NCBI GenBank assembly: GCA_005223095.1
Contig: NJBQ01000013.1
Span: 1-37,532 of the forward strand
Reading direction: 5' to 3'
Source of the DNA: Candidatus Aerophobetes bacterium Ae_b3a
Lineage (GTDB): Bacteria > Aerophobota > Aerophobia > Aerophobales > AE-B3A
Length of the DNA stretch: 37,532 nucleotides
Below the pieces are notes generated by a model that was not told where the DNA came from, did no database searches, and saw only the letters and a program-made list of their open reading frames with translations. Both the position numbers and the translations under genes were made by a program. Shown in pieces: positions 8,163 to 19,803 of the stretch (the first letter of the stretch is position 1; each line of letters opens with the position of its first letter).

Positions 8163-8945
8163 TTATTTTCTCTCCAGTTTTTCAGCCATTTTTTCTGTAT
8201 AGCGATAGTAATCCTTCTGTCGTAGATTCTGAGATGCTTCTTCGTCTATTATAATAATTGCTCTGGGATGGAGTTGAAGAAGGGATGCTGTTATCTCAGC
8301 AGAGACTGGCCCTTCAATAGATTTCTGGATAGCTTCAGTCTTATTTGTTCCGCTGGCCAGGAGAAGGCACTCTCTGGCTTCAGATATTGTTCCCAAACCC
8401 ATAGTGATACCATAAAGGGGAACCTCCTCTCTCTTTTTGAAAAAACGGGCGTTGTCCTCTATAGTCTCTTTAGTTAAGGTTTTTATCCTTGTTCTTGAAC
8501 CTAAAGAAGAGCCAGGTTCATTAAAGCCAATGTGCCCGTCTCTCCCTATCCCTAGAATTTGCAAATCTATACCCCCTTCTTCTTTTATCTTTTTTTCATA
8601 CCATTGGCAGGAAATATTCGCGTTTTCCACATCGCCTATGGGGATATAGATATTCTCGGGTCTGATGTTGATGTGGTTAAAGAGCTTATCGTGCATAAAG
8701 TAGTGATAACTCTGAGGATGGTCAGAGGAGAGTCCACAATATTCATCTAAGTTGAAGCTTCTCACTTTGGAAAAATCAAGTCCTTCTTCTTTATGCATTC
8801 GGATGAGTTCACTATACATTCCCACCGGTGTACTTCCCGTAGCCAGGCCTAAAACTAAATCAGGTTTTTTTCCTATTCTATTAGCAACCACTTCTGCGGC
8901 ACGCCTGCTCATTTCCTTATAATCCTTAACGATAATTACTCTCAT
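8163..8945 (-). CDS. nagB: Glucosamine-6-phosphate deaminase
   Basis: The 260-residue enzyme converts glucosamine-6-phosphate to fructose-6-phosphate and ammonia, the point where amino sugars enter glycolysis. Active-site residues align with E. coli NagB: Asp67 in NLDEYCG, Asp136 and His138 in GIGRDGHIGFNEPG, and Glu143. The phosphate loop GLATGSTPVG lies at residues 33-42. Length is normal. GGAGG precedes the ATG. A GntR-type regulator gene lies directly upstream on the same strand and a palindromic site lies 68 bases before the start. No nagA (deacetylase) is present in the window, so the amino sugar must be deacetylated elsewhere or taken up as glucosamine. Confidence 0.95.
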   Translation of the reverse strand: MRVIIVKDYKEMSRRAAEVVANRIGKKPDLVLGLATGSTPVGMYSELIRMHKEEGLDFSKVRSFNLDEYCGLSSDHPQSYHYFMHDKLFNHINIRPENIYIPIGDVENANISCQWYEKKIKEEGGIDLQILGIGRDGHIGFNEPGSSLGSRTRIKTLTKETIEDNARFFKKREEVPLYGITMGLGTISEARECLLLASGTNKTEAIQKSIEGPVSAEITASLLQLHPRAIIIIDEEASQNLRQKDYYRYTEKMAEKLERK

Positions 8946-9012
8946 TTCTTTCCTCCAGACGCTATGTGCGTTTTACACCTTAGTTTTTTAAAATTTTATT
9001 TTTTCTAATTGT

Positions 9013-9031
9013 GGTATTATGTTATACCAAT
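9013..9031. promoter_or_regulatory. Putative NagR-like operator upstream of nagB
   Basis: GGTATTATGTTATACCAAT is an imperfect palindrome (GGTAT on one side, ATACC on the other). It matches 16 of 19 bases of the site at 9899-9917 before the regulator gene. HutC-subfamily GntR regulators of amino sugar genes bind sites of the ATTGGTATAGA...type, so regulation of nagB by the adjacent regulator is likely. Confidence 0.6.
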
Positions 9032-9056
9032 ATTCTTAAAAAATTTATGCCTTTAT

Positions 9057-9812
9057 TTAATCTTTTTCTTCCTTTTCCTGGTTTAAATTAACTACAATGT
9101 CGTATCGGTCTGCTCGATAGACCGATTTAAGAGTCTCAATTGGTTTATCATTGCCCAGATAGGAAATCTGTTCTCCAATCAAAAGAGGGGAGCCGGAAGG
9201 GATTTCCAATAGCTCAGCTTCCAGGTCATTGGCTATATCAGCGGAAATACGCTGAACGGCTGACACAACTTTAAATCCCAAATCCTTCAAGACAAGATTA
9301 AGCGACTGTGTTGTCCAGTCAAAATCTTTTTCATAAACTTCAGGGCAAACGTTATAGGAAAGATAAACGGTCTGAATGGTCATAGGCTCTTTATCAGCTA
9401 GTCTCAATCTGGCTAGTTTAATGACTTTATCCGATTCGTCCAATCTCAAGGAGTTCATAACTTCCCAGGAAGGACGTTCTAATTTGAGTGCCAGAACTTT
9501 GGAGCTGGGTTTCATTCCCCGATTACGCATATCCTGGGTGTAACTGATAAGCTCATTAATTTTCTCATAGGCTTTTGGCTGAGTAACAAAGGTTCCGCGT
9601 CCCTGTTCTCGTCTCAATATTCCTTGATAAACCAGGTGTCCGATTGCTTCTCTTACCGTTATTCGGCTAACTCCAAATTGTTCAGCTATATCCCTTTCGG
9701 TAGGAAAGGGATCGCCTATTTTATACTTTCCACTGGAAACCATCTCTTCCAGAATTTGCTTGAGTTGATAAGATAGGGTGAGGGGAGAGTTCCTTTTTAT
9801 TATTGTATTCAT
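9057..9812 (-). CDS. GntR-family (HutC type) regulator of amino-sugar genes
   Basis: The product has an N-terminal winged-helix DNA-binding domain of GntR type (residues about 8-75, with FPTERDIAEQFGVSRITVREAI and a wing ending RREQGRGTFV) and a C-terminal UTRA ligand-binding domain (about 95-245, with LARLRLADKEPMTIQTVYL and SPLLIGEQISYL). This is the HutC subfamily, which includes NagR/YvoA and DasR, sensors of glucosamine-6-phosphate. The ATG at 9810-9812 is preferred over the GTG three codons earlier, because AAGGTG, which contains that GTG, is its ribosome-binding site. It lies just upstream of nagB and is itself preceded by a matching operator, so it probably represses both, including itself. 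Confidence 0.88.
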   Translation of the reverse strand: MNTIIKRNSPLTLSYQLKQILEEMVSSGKYKIGDPFPTERDIAEQFGVSRITVREAIGHLVYQGILRREQGRGTFVTQPKAYEKINELISYTQDMRNRGMKPSSKVLALKLERPSWEVMNSLRLDESDKVIKLARLRLADKEPMTIQTVYLSYNVCPEVYEKDFDWTTQSLNLVLKDLGFKVVSAVQRISADIANDLEAELLEIPSGSPLLIGEQISYLGNDKPIETLKSVYRADRYDIVVNLNQEKEEKD

Positions 9813-9898
9813 CAAATACACCTTAAGCTTATCTAAGCTACTTAGCGTTTAGCCTATTAACCTGATACACAAAAAGTAGTTGAGCTTCTGTCCTTTCC

Positions 9899-9917
9899 TG
9901 TATAATATTATACCAAT
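9899..9917. promoter_or_regulatory. Putative autoregulatory operator before the GntR-type gene
   Basis: TGTATAATATTATACCAAT contains the perfect 12-base palindrome TATAATATTATA and matches the nagB site at 16 of 19 positions. It overlaps the -10 region of the predicted promoter at 9905-9932, as expected for a repressor that blocks its own transcription. Confidence 0.6.
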
Positions 9918-9932
9918 TTAGAATTTTGTCAA
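9905..9932 (-). promoter_or_regulatory. Sigma-70-type promoter of the GntR-type gene
   Basis: On the minus strand TTGACA (9927-9932) and TAATAT (9905-9910) are separated by 16 bases. The start of transcription would lie about 90 bases ahead of the ATG at 9812. Confidence 0.55.
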
Positions 9933-9956
9933 TCCCCCCATTGTTCCCTCTTTGTC

Positions 9957-10883
9957 TCAGGAGTGGGAAGAATCCTTGATTCTCTCTATATCCTTGGGGC
10001 TCTCTACCCCTAAAACGGATACCTTTCTATCTATTTTCCGCAGGAGTCCTTGTAAGACTTTGCCTGGTCCCACCTCCAGGAATAAATCAATTCCTTCAGA
10101 TATAAGTTTTTTCATCGCATCTTCCCAGAGAACAGGATGGTCTATCTGTCTTTTCAAAGCTTTCTTAATTTCCTCACTATTAGTTGCGTATTCAGCAAAA
10201 GTGTTAGTTATTACTGGGCAGGTAGGTTCAGAAAAAGCGGTTTTATCTAACTCCCGAGAAAACTTCTCGGCAGCCTTTCTCATAAAAGAGGTGTGAAAGG
10301 CGCCACTTACGGGAAGAGTAATTACTCTTCTAGCTCCTTTCTGCTTTAATCGTTCTGCTACCTTTTCTACTTTTTCTCTTTTACCAGAGATAACGATTTG
10401 AGAGGGAGAGTTGAAGTTTACTGCCTCTACCTCTTCTACTTTCTGACACAGGGATAAGACTATTTCCCTGGATAGACCAATTATGGCTGCCATGCCGCCA
10501 TCGCTGGATTTAGAAGCTTCTTCCATCAGCTCTGCTCGCCGTCGGACTAATCTTAAGGCAGTGGGATAGTCTAGAACTTGAGCGGCGATTAGAGTGCTGT
10601 ATTCTCCCAGGCTATGTCCCGCAACTACAGTTGGTTTTATTTTTTTTTCTTGCAAGGCGCAGGTGACAATCCAATTTGTGGTGAGCAAAGCTGGCTGGGT
10701 ATAAATGGTTTTTCTTAATTTTTCTTCCGGTCCTTGGAAACATAATTCTTTGAGATTAAAACCGAGTACTTCTTTTGCTTTCTGGAAAATCTTCTTGCTC
10801 TCAGGATAGGTTTCGTAGAATTCCTTTCCCATGCCTACATACTGAGAGCCTTGACCAGGAAACAAAAAAGCCATCTTTTTCAT
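9957..10883 (-). CDS. fabD: Malonyl-CoA:ACP transacylase
   Basis: The 308-residue enzyme moves malonyl groups from CoA to acyl carrier protein, supplying extender units for fatty acid synthesis. The oxyanion motif GQGSQ is at residues 10-14, the nucleophile Ser91 is in GHSLGEYS, and the catalytic His197 is in SGAFHTSFM. Length is standard. Its ATG overlaps the gyrA stop (ATGA), so its translation is coupled to gyrA. That is an unusual partner; fabD is more often beside fabH, fabG or acpP. It closes the long minus-strand run that begins near 19.5 kb. Confidence 0.95.
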   Translation of the reverse strand: MKKMAFLFPGQGSQYVGMGKEFYETYPESKKIFQKAKEVLGFNLKELCFQGPEEKLRKTIYTQPALLTTNWIVTCALQEKKIKPTVVAGHSLGEYSTLIAAQVLDYPTALRLVRRRAELMEEASKSSDGGMAAIIGLSREIVLSLCQKVEEVEAVNFNSPSQIVISGKREKVEKVAERLKQKGARRVITLPVSGAFHTSFMRKAAEKFSRELDKTAFSEPTCPVITNTFAEYATNSEEIKKALKRQIDHPVLWEDAMKKLISEGIDLFLEVGPGKVLQGLLRKIDRKVSVLGVESPKDIERIKDSSHS

Positions 10884-13288
10884 GTTAGGGCGATGACTTC
10901 ATCGTCTTTTTCTAGTCTAATCAGGCGTAGGCCAGAGGTAGCTCTTCCCATAAGGGAGACACCTCTGACAGCTAAACGAATGCTTTTCCCCTTTTTGGTT
11001 ATGACCAGAATCTCATCATCTTCACTTACTTTTTTTGCTCCCACTACCTCTCCTTTGTGAAGAGCAAGGCGGATATTAATGACTCCCTTTCCGCCCCTTT
11101 TTGTCTTTCTGTACTTTTTAAAAAGGGTTCTTTTGCCGTACCCTTTAGAAGTGATGGTTAAAAGGGACAGATTTTTTTCTGCTATTACTGCATCTCTTAT
11201 CTCATCTTCCTCGTTCAGGGAAATTCCTTTTACCCCTATAGAGGCTCTCCCTGTAGGGCGTATATCTTTTTCGGAAAAGTGGATAGCTTTGCCTTGCTTG
11301 GTAGAAAGAACCGCATCCTGGTTCTCTTCAACCAGGAGAACCTTGATTAATTTATCTTCTTTCCTCAGGTTAATTCCTATTATTCCTCCTTTCTGGGGAC
11401 GAGAATAGGCCGAAAGAAGAGTTTTTTTTACTACTCCCTTCCTGGTTACCATAAGGAAAGAACGAGTAGCATCAAAATCATCTATAGCTACTGTGGTAGT
11501 GACTCTTTCATTTTCTCCTAGAGAAAGAAAGTTAACTAAAGCTCTGCCTTTAGCTGAACGTTTCTTCTGGGGAATATCATAGACTCGAGTCCAATGGACT
11601 TTCCCTAGATTAGTGAAAAACAATAAAGTGGAATGAGTATTGGCAATAAGTAGGTCCTCTACAAAATCCTCCTTTTCTATAGTCATTCCTCTTGCTCCTT
11701 TACCTCCTCGTCCTTGTCTTCTGTATGCTTTAAGGAGCGTATATTTTATATAGCCTTTATTAGTAGCAGTTATAACCACCTCTTCTTTTTTAATGAGGTC
11801 TTCAGGCTTGAACATCAGTTCTTTCTCTTTTCTCTCAACCTTGGTGCGACGTCTATCTCCGTATTTTTTCTTAATTTCCTTAAGTTCTTCTTTGATAGTT
11901 GCCCAGAGCTTCTCTTTGTGGGCTAGCATTTCTTCCATTTCTTCTATTTTTTTTATTGAGAGTTGGTAGTCTTTCTTAATCTTTTCTCTTTCTAAGCCGG
12001 TCAAACGCTGCAGCCTCATTTCCAGAATAGCCTGAGCTTGTAATTTGGTCAGGTCTAATAATTTAATGAGAGCCTCCCTTGCTTTTTTGGTATCCGAGGA
12101 TGCTCTTATGATTTGGATAACTCTATCTATTTTGTCTAAAGCTTTTCTCAATCCTTCTAAGAGATGAGCTTTTTTTTTCTCCTTGGATAGTAAGAATGTT
12201 GTGCGTCGAGTGACTACTTCCAGGCGATACTCAAGATAGTATTTAATCATCTGAGCAAGATTAAGAAGGCGAGGTTTTCCATCCAATAAAGCCAGAAGGA
12301 TAACACCAAAAGTTGTCTGAAGGGGTGTATATTTATAAAGTTGGTTCAGAACAATCTCACCGCTCATTCCCCGCACAAGGTCAACTACTACCCTTGTTCC
12401 CTTTCTATCGGATTCATCCCGTAGAGTTCTGATGCCTATTATCCTATTATTCTGGGATAAATCAGCGATTATCTCTACCAATCTGGCTTTATTGACTTGA
12501 TAGGGAAGTTCAGTGATGATAATGCGTTCTTTCCCATCCTCGTTTTCAATAAAGGCTCTGCCACGCAGGGTTATCTTACCCCTTCCTTCTCTATAGGCTG
12601 TTTTAATTGCTCTCTTTCCTACAATAATCCCTCCAGTGGGAAAGTCAGGAGCCTTAATAATGTCTAGAATTTCCTCCAGGGAAACATCGGGGTTATCTAT
12701 CATTTTTATACAGGCATCTATTAGTTCGTTTAAATTGTGAGGAGGGATGTTTGTAGCCATACCTACCGCTATTCCCGAGCTACCGTTCAAAAGAAGGTTG
12801 GGCACCTTTGCTGGCAAAAAAGAAGGTTCCTGGAGACTGTTATCAAAGTTAGGAGCAAAATCCACTGTCTCCTTATCCAGATCTTGCAGCATTTCTTCAG
12901 CTAGGGGAGTAAGTTTTACTTCCGTATATCTCATAGCTGCTGGTGGGTCACCGTCTGTGGAGCCGAAGTTTCCCTGTCCCCCTACCAGGGGGTAACGGAG
13001 AGAAAACTGTTGGGCCATTCTCACCAGAGCATCATAGACCGCTATATCTCCGTGAGGATGATATTTACCCAGAGTCTCTCCCACTACTCTGGCTGATTTC
13101 TTGTGAGGTTTATTGGAGGCTAGGCCTAAATCTTGCATAGCATAAAGAATTCTTCTCTGGACAGGTTTTAATCCGTCCCGAACGCTAGGTAGAGCTCTTC
13201 CTACAATTACACTCATTGCGTAATTGAGGTAGGAATTCTTCATTTCTTCTTCTAGATATAGTGGGGCGATTTTTCCTTCTGTGGCCAT
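10880..13288 (-). CDS. gyrA: DNA gyrase subunit A
   Basis: The 802-residue protein is the DNA-cleaving subunit of gyrase, which introduces negative supercoils. The catalytic Tyr121 lies in AMRYTE, after the quinolone-pocket stretch [13 protein letters not shown] and [11 protein letters not shown]. The C-terminal half has the repeated beta-pinwheel blades, and the GyrA box QGRGGKG, which distinguishes gyrase from topoisomerase IV, is present after residue 520. Length is slightly below that of E. coli GyrA. The residue that corresponds to E. coli Ser83 is Ile82 (codon ATA), while Asp86 keeps the acidic residue. It follows gyrB after a 211-base gap full of short repeats. Confidence 0.96.
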   Translation of the reverse strand: MATEGKIAPLYLEEEMKNSYLNYAMSVIVGRALPSVRDGLKPVQRRILYAMQDLGLASNKPHKKSARVVGETLGKYHPHGDIAVYDALVRMAQQFSLRYPLVGGQGNFGSTDGDPPAAMRYTEVKLTPLAEEMLQDLDKETVDFAPNFDNSLQEPSFLPAKVPNLLLNGSSGIAVGMATNIPPHNLNELIDACIKMIDNPDVSLEEILDIIKAPDFPTGGIIVGKRAIKTAYREGRGKITLRGRAFIENEDGKERIIITELPYQVNKARLVEIIADLSQNNRIIGIRTLRDESDRKGTRVVVDLVRGMSGEIVLNQLYKYTPLQTTFGVILLALLDGKPRLLNLAQMIKYYLEYRLEVVTRRTTFLLSKEKKKAHLLEGLRKALDKIDRVIQIIRASSDTKKAREALIKLLDLTKLQAQAILEMRLQRLTGLEREKIKKDYQLSIKKIEEMEEMLAHKEKLWATIKEELKEIKKKYGDRRRTKVERKEKELMFKPEDLIKKEEVVITATNKGYIKYTLLKAYRRQGRGGKGARGMTIEKEDFVEDLLIANTHSTLLFFTNLGKVHWTRVYDIPQKKRSAKGRALVNFLSLGENERVTTTVAIDDFDATRSFLMVTRKGVVKKTLLSAYSRPQKGGIIGINLRKEDKLIKVLLVEENQDAVLSTKQGKAIHFSEKDIRPTGRASIGVKGISLNEEDEIRDAVIAEKNLSLLTITSKGYGKRTLFKKYRKTKRGGKGVINIRLALHKGEVVGAKKVSEDDEILVITKKGKSIRLAVRGVSLMGRATSGLRLIRLEKDDEVIALT

Positions 13289-13310
13289 AATAAGTTTCCT
13301 TTAATTCATT

Positions 13311-13340
13311 AGCGGTTAGCGTATAGCGTTCAGCGTATAG
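13311..13340. repeat. Dispersed AGCGTATAGCG repeat, copy 1
   Basis: TTAGCGTATAGCGTTCAGCG lies within this copy. Read in reverse it agrees at about 24 of 30 bases with the copy at 13463-13493. It consists of roughly 7-9 base units ending in GCG, the same kind of sequence seen at 23666-23697 and 25963-25995. Confidence 0.65.
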
Positions 13341-13462
13341 GATAAGTCGCCATAGCTAAAAGCGCAAAGCTAAAAAGCATAATTGAGAATCCAAACTTAT
13401 TCCTACCTTCTTTTAGTTCAATTTAGATTTTGAGTTTTGGTTTTACGTTCTTGTATTCTTTC

Positions 13463-13493
13463 ACTATACGCTATGCGCTAAACGCTACACGCT
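13463..13493. repeat. Dispersed CGCTATACGCTAAACGC repeat, copy 2
   Basis: ACTATACGCTATGCGCTAAA followed by CGCTACACGCT. It is the inverted partner of copy 1 and lies immediately before the gyrB stop on the minus-strand message's downstream side. Confidence 0.65.
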
Positions 13494-13499
13494 GTCTTT

Positions 13500-16366
<2,867 letters not shown>

Positions 16367-16367
16367 T

Positions 16368-17438
16368 TTAGTTAACTATCTCCGATACATATACTAACTC
16401 TATTTTTCTTTCATCCAAACTGGCCGCAATCTCCTTTAGGGCCTGGGCTGTAGTTATGTCTATATGTCCCATCCCCAGTGTTTTACCTTTTTCCTTGGCT
16501 GAAGAAATAAGCTGTTGGAATTGACCCTTGATATAATCTATATCTTTTTCGTTGTCCAGAAAGACTTGTCTGGAGGTAGACTTTACACCCATTTCTTGAG
16601 CTAGAGCAAAAGCTATTGAATCAGGACTTGTTCTACTGTCAACAAAGAATAGGTCTTCTTGTTTCACTGCCTTAAGTAAAGCCCTCATGGGCCTTTCTTC
16701 AGAGGTAATGAGAGAGCCCATATGGTTATTTAAACCTACGGCATAGGGAATGTCCTTCCTGGCTTCCTTCATAGTTGATTTGATTTCTTCCTCACTCATC
16801 CTATCCAGAATTATCCACTTGTAGTCAGGGTTAAATTCACCCTTTGGTTGCATAGGAAGATGTATGATGACTTCCTTTCCACTCTTATGAGCCTGCTCTG
16901 CTACTGATTTTGCCTGGGGGGTCCCCGGGATTACAGAGATAGTAAAGGGGATATTCAAATCTTCTAAAAAGACATCTACTATCTCGCCTTTTGAGTATCC
17001 GAAATCGTCAATAAGAAGAGCAATCTTGATCTTTTTGAGAATAAACCTTAGAGTATGAGTGATTCTACTTTCAGAACCAACCTTAGCTAGAATCTGGTAC
17101 TGGTCTTTTGAGTCTTCCTCTTCCAGCTGATGAATCTTTACCAACCTTAGAGAGAGTTCTTCTTGTATCTGAAGGAGTAGCTTGTCCAGAGGATAGTCAA
17201 AGGGGATGCTCAGGGTTTTTTCTTGTTGAAGCTGGGGCAGAAAAAACCTTCCTCTTATCTCTTTTTCTTTTATTAAAGGTAAATTCAGTGTTTTTGTGAG
17301 CTCTTTTACCTTTAAGTCTATCTGTAAGAAATCATTTTGATAGGTTGAGATTCTAAGTTGAAGAAAAAGCCCTGCTATTATTATACAAAGAACGATTATT
17401 ATTGCTATGTAAAAAAACTTGTGTGATTTTTTCTTCAT
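16368..17438 (-). CDS. Divergent polysaccharide deacetylase-family protein, membrane-anchored
   Basis: The 356-residue product has an N-terminal hydrophobic segment (about residues 9-27) that anchors it or directs it across the membrane, a short linker, and from about residue 138 a domain beginning IALLIDDFGYSKG. Further blocks are FTISVIPGTPQAKSVAEQAH, VIIHLPMQPKGEF, GLNNHMGSLITSE and LFFVDSRTSPDS. These are the landmarks of the divergent polysaccharide deacetylase family (YibQ-like, PF04748), which lies in the same superfamily as NodB-type deacetylases. Family members are often beside ctpA or envC-type envelope genes, as here. The usual GHPYPET near the end is replaced by GHIDITTAQAL, so catalysis may differ. 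Role: envelope polysaccharide maintenance, inferred. Confidence 0.85.
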   Translation of the reverse strand: MKKKSHKFFYIAIIIVLCIIIAGLFLQLRISTYQNDFLQIDLKVKELTKTLNLPLIKEKEIRGRFFLPQLQQEKTLSIPFDYPLDKLLLQIQEELSLRLVKIHQLEEEDSKDQYQILAKVGSESRITHTLRFILKKIKIALLIDDFGYSKGEIVDVFLEDLNIPFTISVIPGTPQAKSVAEQAHKSGKEVIIHLPMQPKGEFNPDYKWIILDRMSEEEIKSTMKEARKDIPYAVGLNNHMGSLITSEERPMRALLKAVKQEDLFFVDSRTSPDSIAFALAQEMGVKSTSRQVFLDNEKDIDYIKGQFQQLISSAKEKGKTLGMGHIDITTAQALKEIAASLDERKIELVYVSEIVN

Positions 17439-17472
17439 ATTCTTCTATCAGGCAAACCCTCCCTTTTTCTGG

Positions 17473-18804
17473 TCAGTTTCCCAGTATTTCTATGGCTTCC
17501 AGAAGTTGTGGGTCATTAAGAATATCATTATCCTTATTCTCGTCTTCTTGCCGAAGGAATCTTTGCAGAAACTCCTTCTCTACTGTAATTCCTTCCTCTT
17601 CTAATTCGCTTCTCAAAGAAGTTAGATTCGCCTGTTCCCAATAAGGATATTGAATGAGAAATTCTTCAATCAGTTTAGATTCTTTTAATTTAACTAATAT
17701 TTCCTTTTCTTCTTCAGTAGGTTTGAAAGCCTCTACTTTTATGTCAGGTTCAATTCCTTCGCCCTCTATGCTTATTTCTGAGGGAGTGTAATACTTAGCT
17801 GTGGTCAAAGTTATGGCTCCCTCTTTATTTATAGGGATTATTGCCTGTACTGTTCCCTTGCCAAAGGTCTTTTCTCCCAATAAGATCCCTCTCTTATTTT
17901 CTTTAATTGCACCAGCCACAATTTCTGATGCACTGGCGCTTCCCTGGTTAATTAGTATAATCAGCGGTATATTTTGTCCTTCTCCCTGCTGATGAGCGGA
18001 ATAGACCTGGTTTTGAGAAGAATCTCGCCCTTTAATAGAGACAATAACTCCCGAGGAGAGGAATTCATCCGCTACCTCTACTGCTTGAGTGAGAAGACCA
18101 CCGGGGTTATACCTTAAGTCGAGAATAAGCGCCTCTACCTGCATAGTTTTGAGTCTAATAAGAGCTTCTCTTAAATCCTCGGCTGTGTTTTCATTGGTAA
18201 AGCCAACGATTTTAATATATCCGATATTTTCTTTGAAAGTTTTTTCTTTAATATTGGGGAACTTTATAATAGCTCTGGTGATGGTGAACTCCAGAGGATT
18301 TTTTTCTTGTCTTCTCTGTATGGTCATCTTTACTTCAGTTCCTGGTTCACCCCGTAATTTTCTCATAGCTTCTGTAAGAGTTATTTTTTCTGCCGATTCT
18401 TCATTTATCTTTATAATTCTATCTCTAGGCTCAAGTCCAACCTTGCTGGCAGGGCTTCCTTCCAGGGGAGAAATTATGGTAAGAAAATTATCTTCAATGG
18501 TGATTTGTATTCCTACTCCTCCAAATTCACCCTCTTTCTCTTGCTTCATTTCTTCATAGACTTCGGCATTCATCCAATGCGAATAAGGGTCTTCTAGAGA
18601 TTCAATCATTCCTTTGATAGCCCCCTGCATCAATTGGGATGGCTCAACTTTTTCTATGTATTCATTCTGAATAGAGCGATAAGCCGCAATTAAAGGTCCT
18701 AGCTCGGAGAGAAAATCGCCCCCTTGAACTCTTGCAAACAGAAAGAGTCCTATAATTGAGCTGAGGATGACGATAATGACTAAGAATCTTTTATTTCTTT
18801 TCAA
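17473..18804 (-). CDS. ctpA: C-terminal processing protease (S41 family), membrane-anchored
   Basis: The 443-residue protein has an N-terminal membrane segment (about residues 7-24), a helical cap, a PDZ domain (about 92-165, with GVGIQITIEDNFLTIISPL and GLEPRDRIIKIN) and a peptidase S41 core. The catalytic Ser is in GSASASEIVAGA (about Ser290) and Lys315 lies 25 residues later in TFGKGTVQ, as in CtpB. The C-terminal extension after residue 360 is charged and helical. Such proteases act outside the cytoplasmic membrane on envelope proteins or peptidoglycan hydrolases. A TTG start is used, with AAGGA 6 bases upstream. It lies 29 bases after the PHP gene and 34 before the deacetylase-like gene. 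Confidence 0.92.
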   Translation of the reverse strand: MKRNKRFLVIIVILSSIIGLFLFARVQGGDFLSELGPLIAAYRSIQNEYIEKVEPSQLMQGAIKGMIESLEDPYSHWMNAEVYEEMKQEKEGEFGGVGIQITIEDNFLTIISPLEGSPASKVGLEPRDRIIKINEESAEKITLTEAMRKLRGEPGTEVKMTIQRRQEKNPLEFTITRAIIKFPNIKEKTFKENIGYIKIVGFTNENTAEDLREALIRLKTMQVEALILDLRYNPGGLLTQAVEVADEFLSSGVIVSIKGRDSSQNQVYSAHQQGEGQNIPLIILINQGSASASEIVAGAIKENKRGILLGEKTFGKGTVQAIIPINKEGAITLTTAKYYTPSEISIEGEGIEPDIKVEAFKPTEEEKEILVKLKESKLIEEFLIQYPYWEQANLTSLRSELEEEGITVEKEFLQRFLRQEDENKDNDILNDPQLLEAIEILGN

Positions 18805-18833
18805 AGGAAATCCTTCTTTTCTGTGCTCGTTTG

Positions 18834-19487
18834 CTAGATGTTTCTCTCTTTAAGTAACTCCTCTGAGTTTCTTATTACCTTTTCTCTTGCTTCTAGAGAT
18901 AATCCTGCCCCTTGCAAAGTTTTTCTTGCTTGCTCAGTGCTTATAAAGTCATCTGGGCTGTGGGCGTCGGTATTCAAAATTAATTTCGCTCCAGTTTCTC
19001 GGGCTAATTTCGCTACCCATCCGTTAGTCAGAGAGTGTCCCTTTCTACTACTTATCTCCAGATAGACTCCTCTTTTTTGAGCTGTATTGGCCTCTTCCTG
19101 CGAGATTAGCCCTGGATGGGCCAGAATATCTATTTCTGCCTCTAATGCTGCCCTGTTAGTTCCCGGTGGGACTGGCTCTATTATAGTCTCTCCATGCACA
19201 AGGATTATCCTAGCCCCTTCTTTTCGGGCTTTTCTGGCTAGCCTATCAATTAACTTGGGTGGTAGATGAGTTAATTCTGCGCCAGGAACGACTTTAATTC
19301 CTTCTACTAGACTGTTAATCTCCTCACAGAAGTCAGCAATACGCGGGACCACCCAGTCCAGATTTGAGGAATCGATATGGTCAGTAATGGCCAAAACTCT
19401 GTATCCCTTGTTTTTTGCTCTTTGTACTATTTCTGCTGGGGAGAGTTCTCCATCACTAAAAAAACTATGGATATGTAAATCAATCAA
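18834..19487 (-). CDS. PHP-domain phosphoesterase (histidinol phosphatase-like)
   Basis: The 217-residue product is a compact PHP-domain metal hydrolase. Metal-binding motifs occur in order: DLHIHSFFSDGE at residue 3, AITDHIDSS near 34, PGAELTH near 68, IILVHGETI near 94, DILAHPGLIS near 120 and LNTDAHSP near 171. Proteins of this size and form hydrolyse phosphate esters such as histidinol phosphate or nucleotide 3',5'-bisphosphates. No other histidine gene is near. It starts with TTG, preceded by a GGGGG-type ribosome-binding site, and heads the minus-strand run toward gyrase. Its promoter should lie in the gene-free stretch to its right. Substrate unknown. Confidence 0.85.
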   Translation of the reverse strand: MIDLHIHSFFSDGELSPAEIVQRAKNKGYRVLAITDHIDSSNLDWVVPRIADFCEEINSLVEGIKVVPGAELTHLPPKLIDRLARKARKEGARIILVHGETIIEPVPPGTNRAALEAEIDILAHPGLISQEEANTAQKRGVYLEISSRKGHSLTNGWVAKLARETGAKLILNTDAHSPDDFISTEQARKTLQGAGLSLEAREKVIRNSEELLKERNI

Positions 19488-19567
19488 ATACTTTCCCCCT
19501 CTTTTGGATTATAATAGCATATTTCCTGCTTTTTGTAAAGTTTTCTCGAAGAGATTTCTTCTCAAAA

Positions 19568-19790
19568 ATATCCACAGATGAAATAGCTGATGAATGGTCA
19601 CTTTCTCAAGAGAAAAACCCGGGAGTCCTTTCTATAAACCCAAAGAAAGAAAAAACACTCTAATCCTTACAGGATAGTTATCAACAGAATTATCCACATT
19701 ATCCACAGGAAATAACTCACATTGCCTAGAAATTTTTTTCTTCATTGCTCTATTTTATTTATCTATTTGCTTAATTGTTGGCTTCTTTGG
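19568..19790. other. Candidate replication origin: DnaA-box cluster plus AT-rich tract
   Basis: TATCCACAG occurs near 19569. TTATCAACA lies at 19678-19686, TTATCCACA at 19690-19698 and TTATCCACA at 19698-19706, all on the plus strand; the last two are perfect copies of the E. coli DnaA box. They are followed by an AT-rich tract at about 19727-19780 containing runs such as AATTTTTTTC and TATTTTATTTATC. Three closely spaced boxes in one orientation beside an easily melted tract is the usual build of a bacterial oriC. Gyrase genes lie 4-9 kb away, which also fits. dnaA and dnaN are not in the window. The alternative is a DnaA-controlled promoter. Confidence 0.5.
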
Positions 19791-19803
19791 GAGGTTCAAG
19801 GCA

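Larger units (their letters stand above)
13289..13499. other. gyrB-gyrA intergenic gap with paired repeats
   Basis: 211 bases without a gene. Near-matching inverted copies of the AGCGTATAG-type repeat stand at the two ends (13311-13340 and 13463-13493) and could form a long hairpin in the message. The centre is AT-rich with no recognisable feature. Confidence 0.5.

Noticed and set aside
18089-18559. A 156-codon plus-strand frame inside ctpA
   Set aside because: Opposite-strand shadow of the S41 protease gene, whose catalytic motifs are clear.
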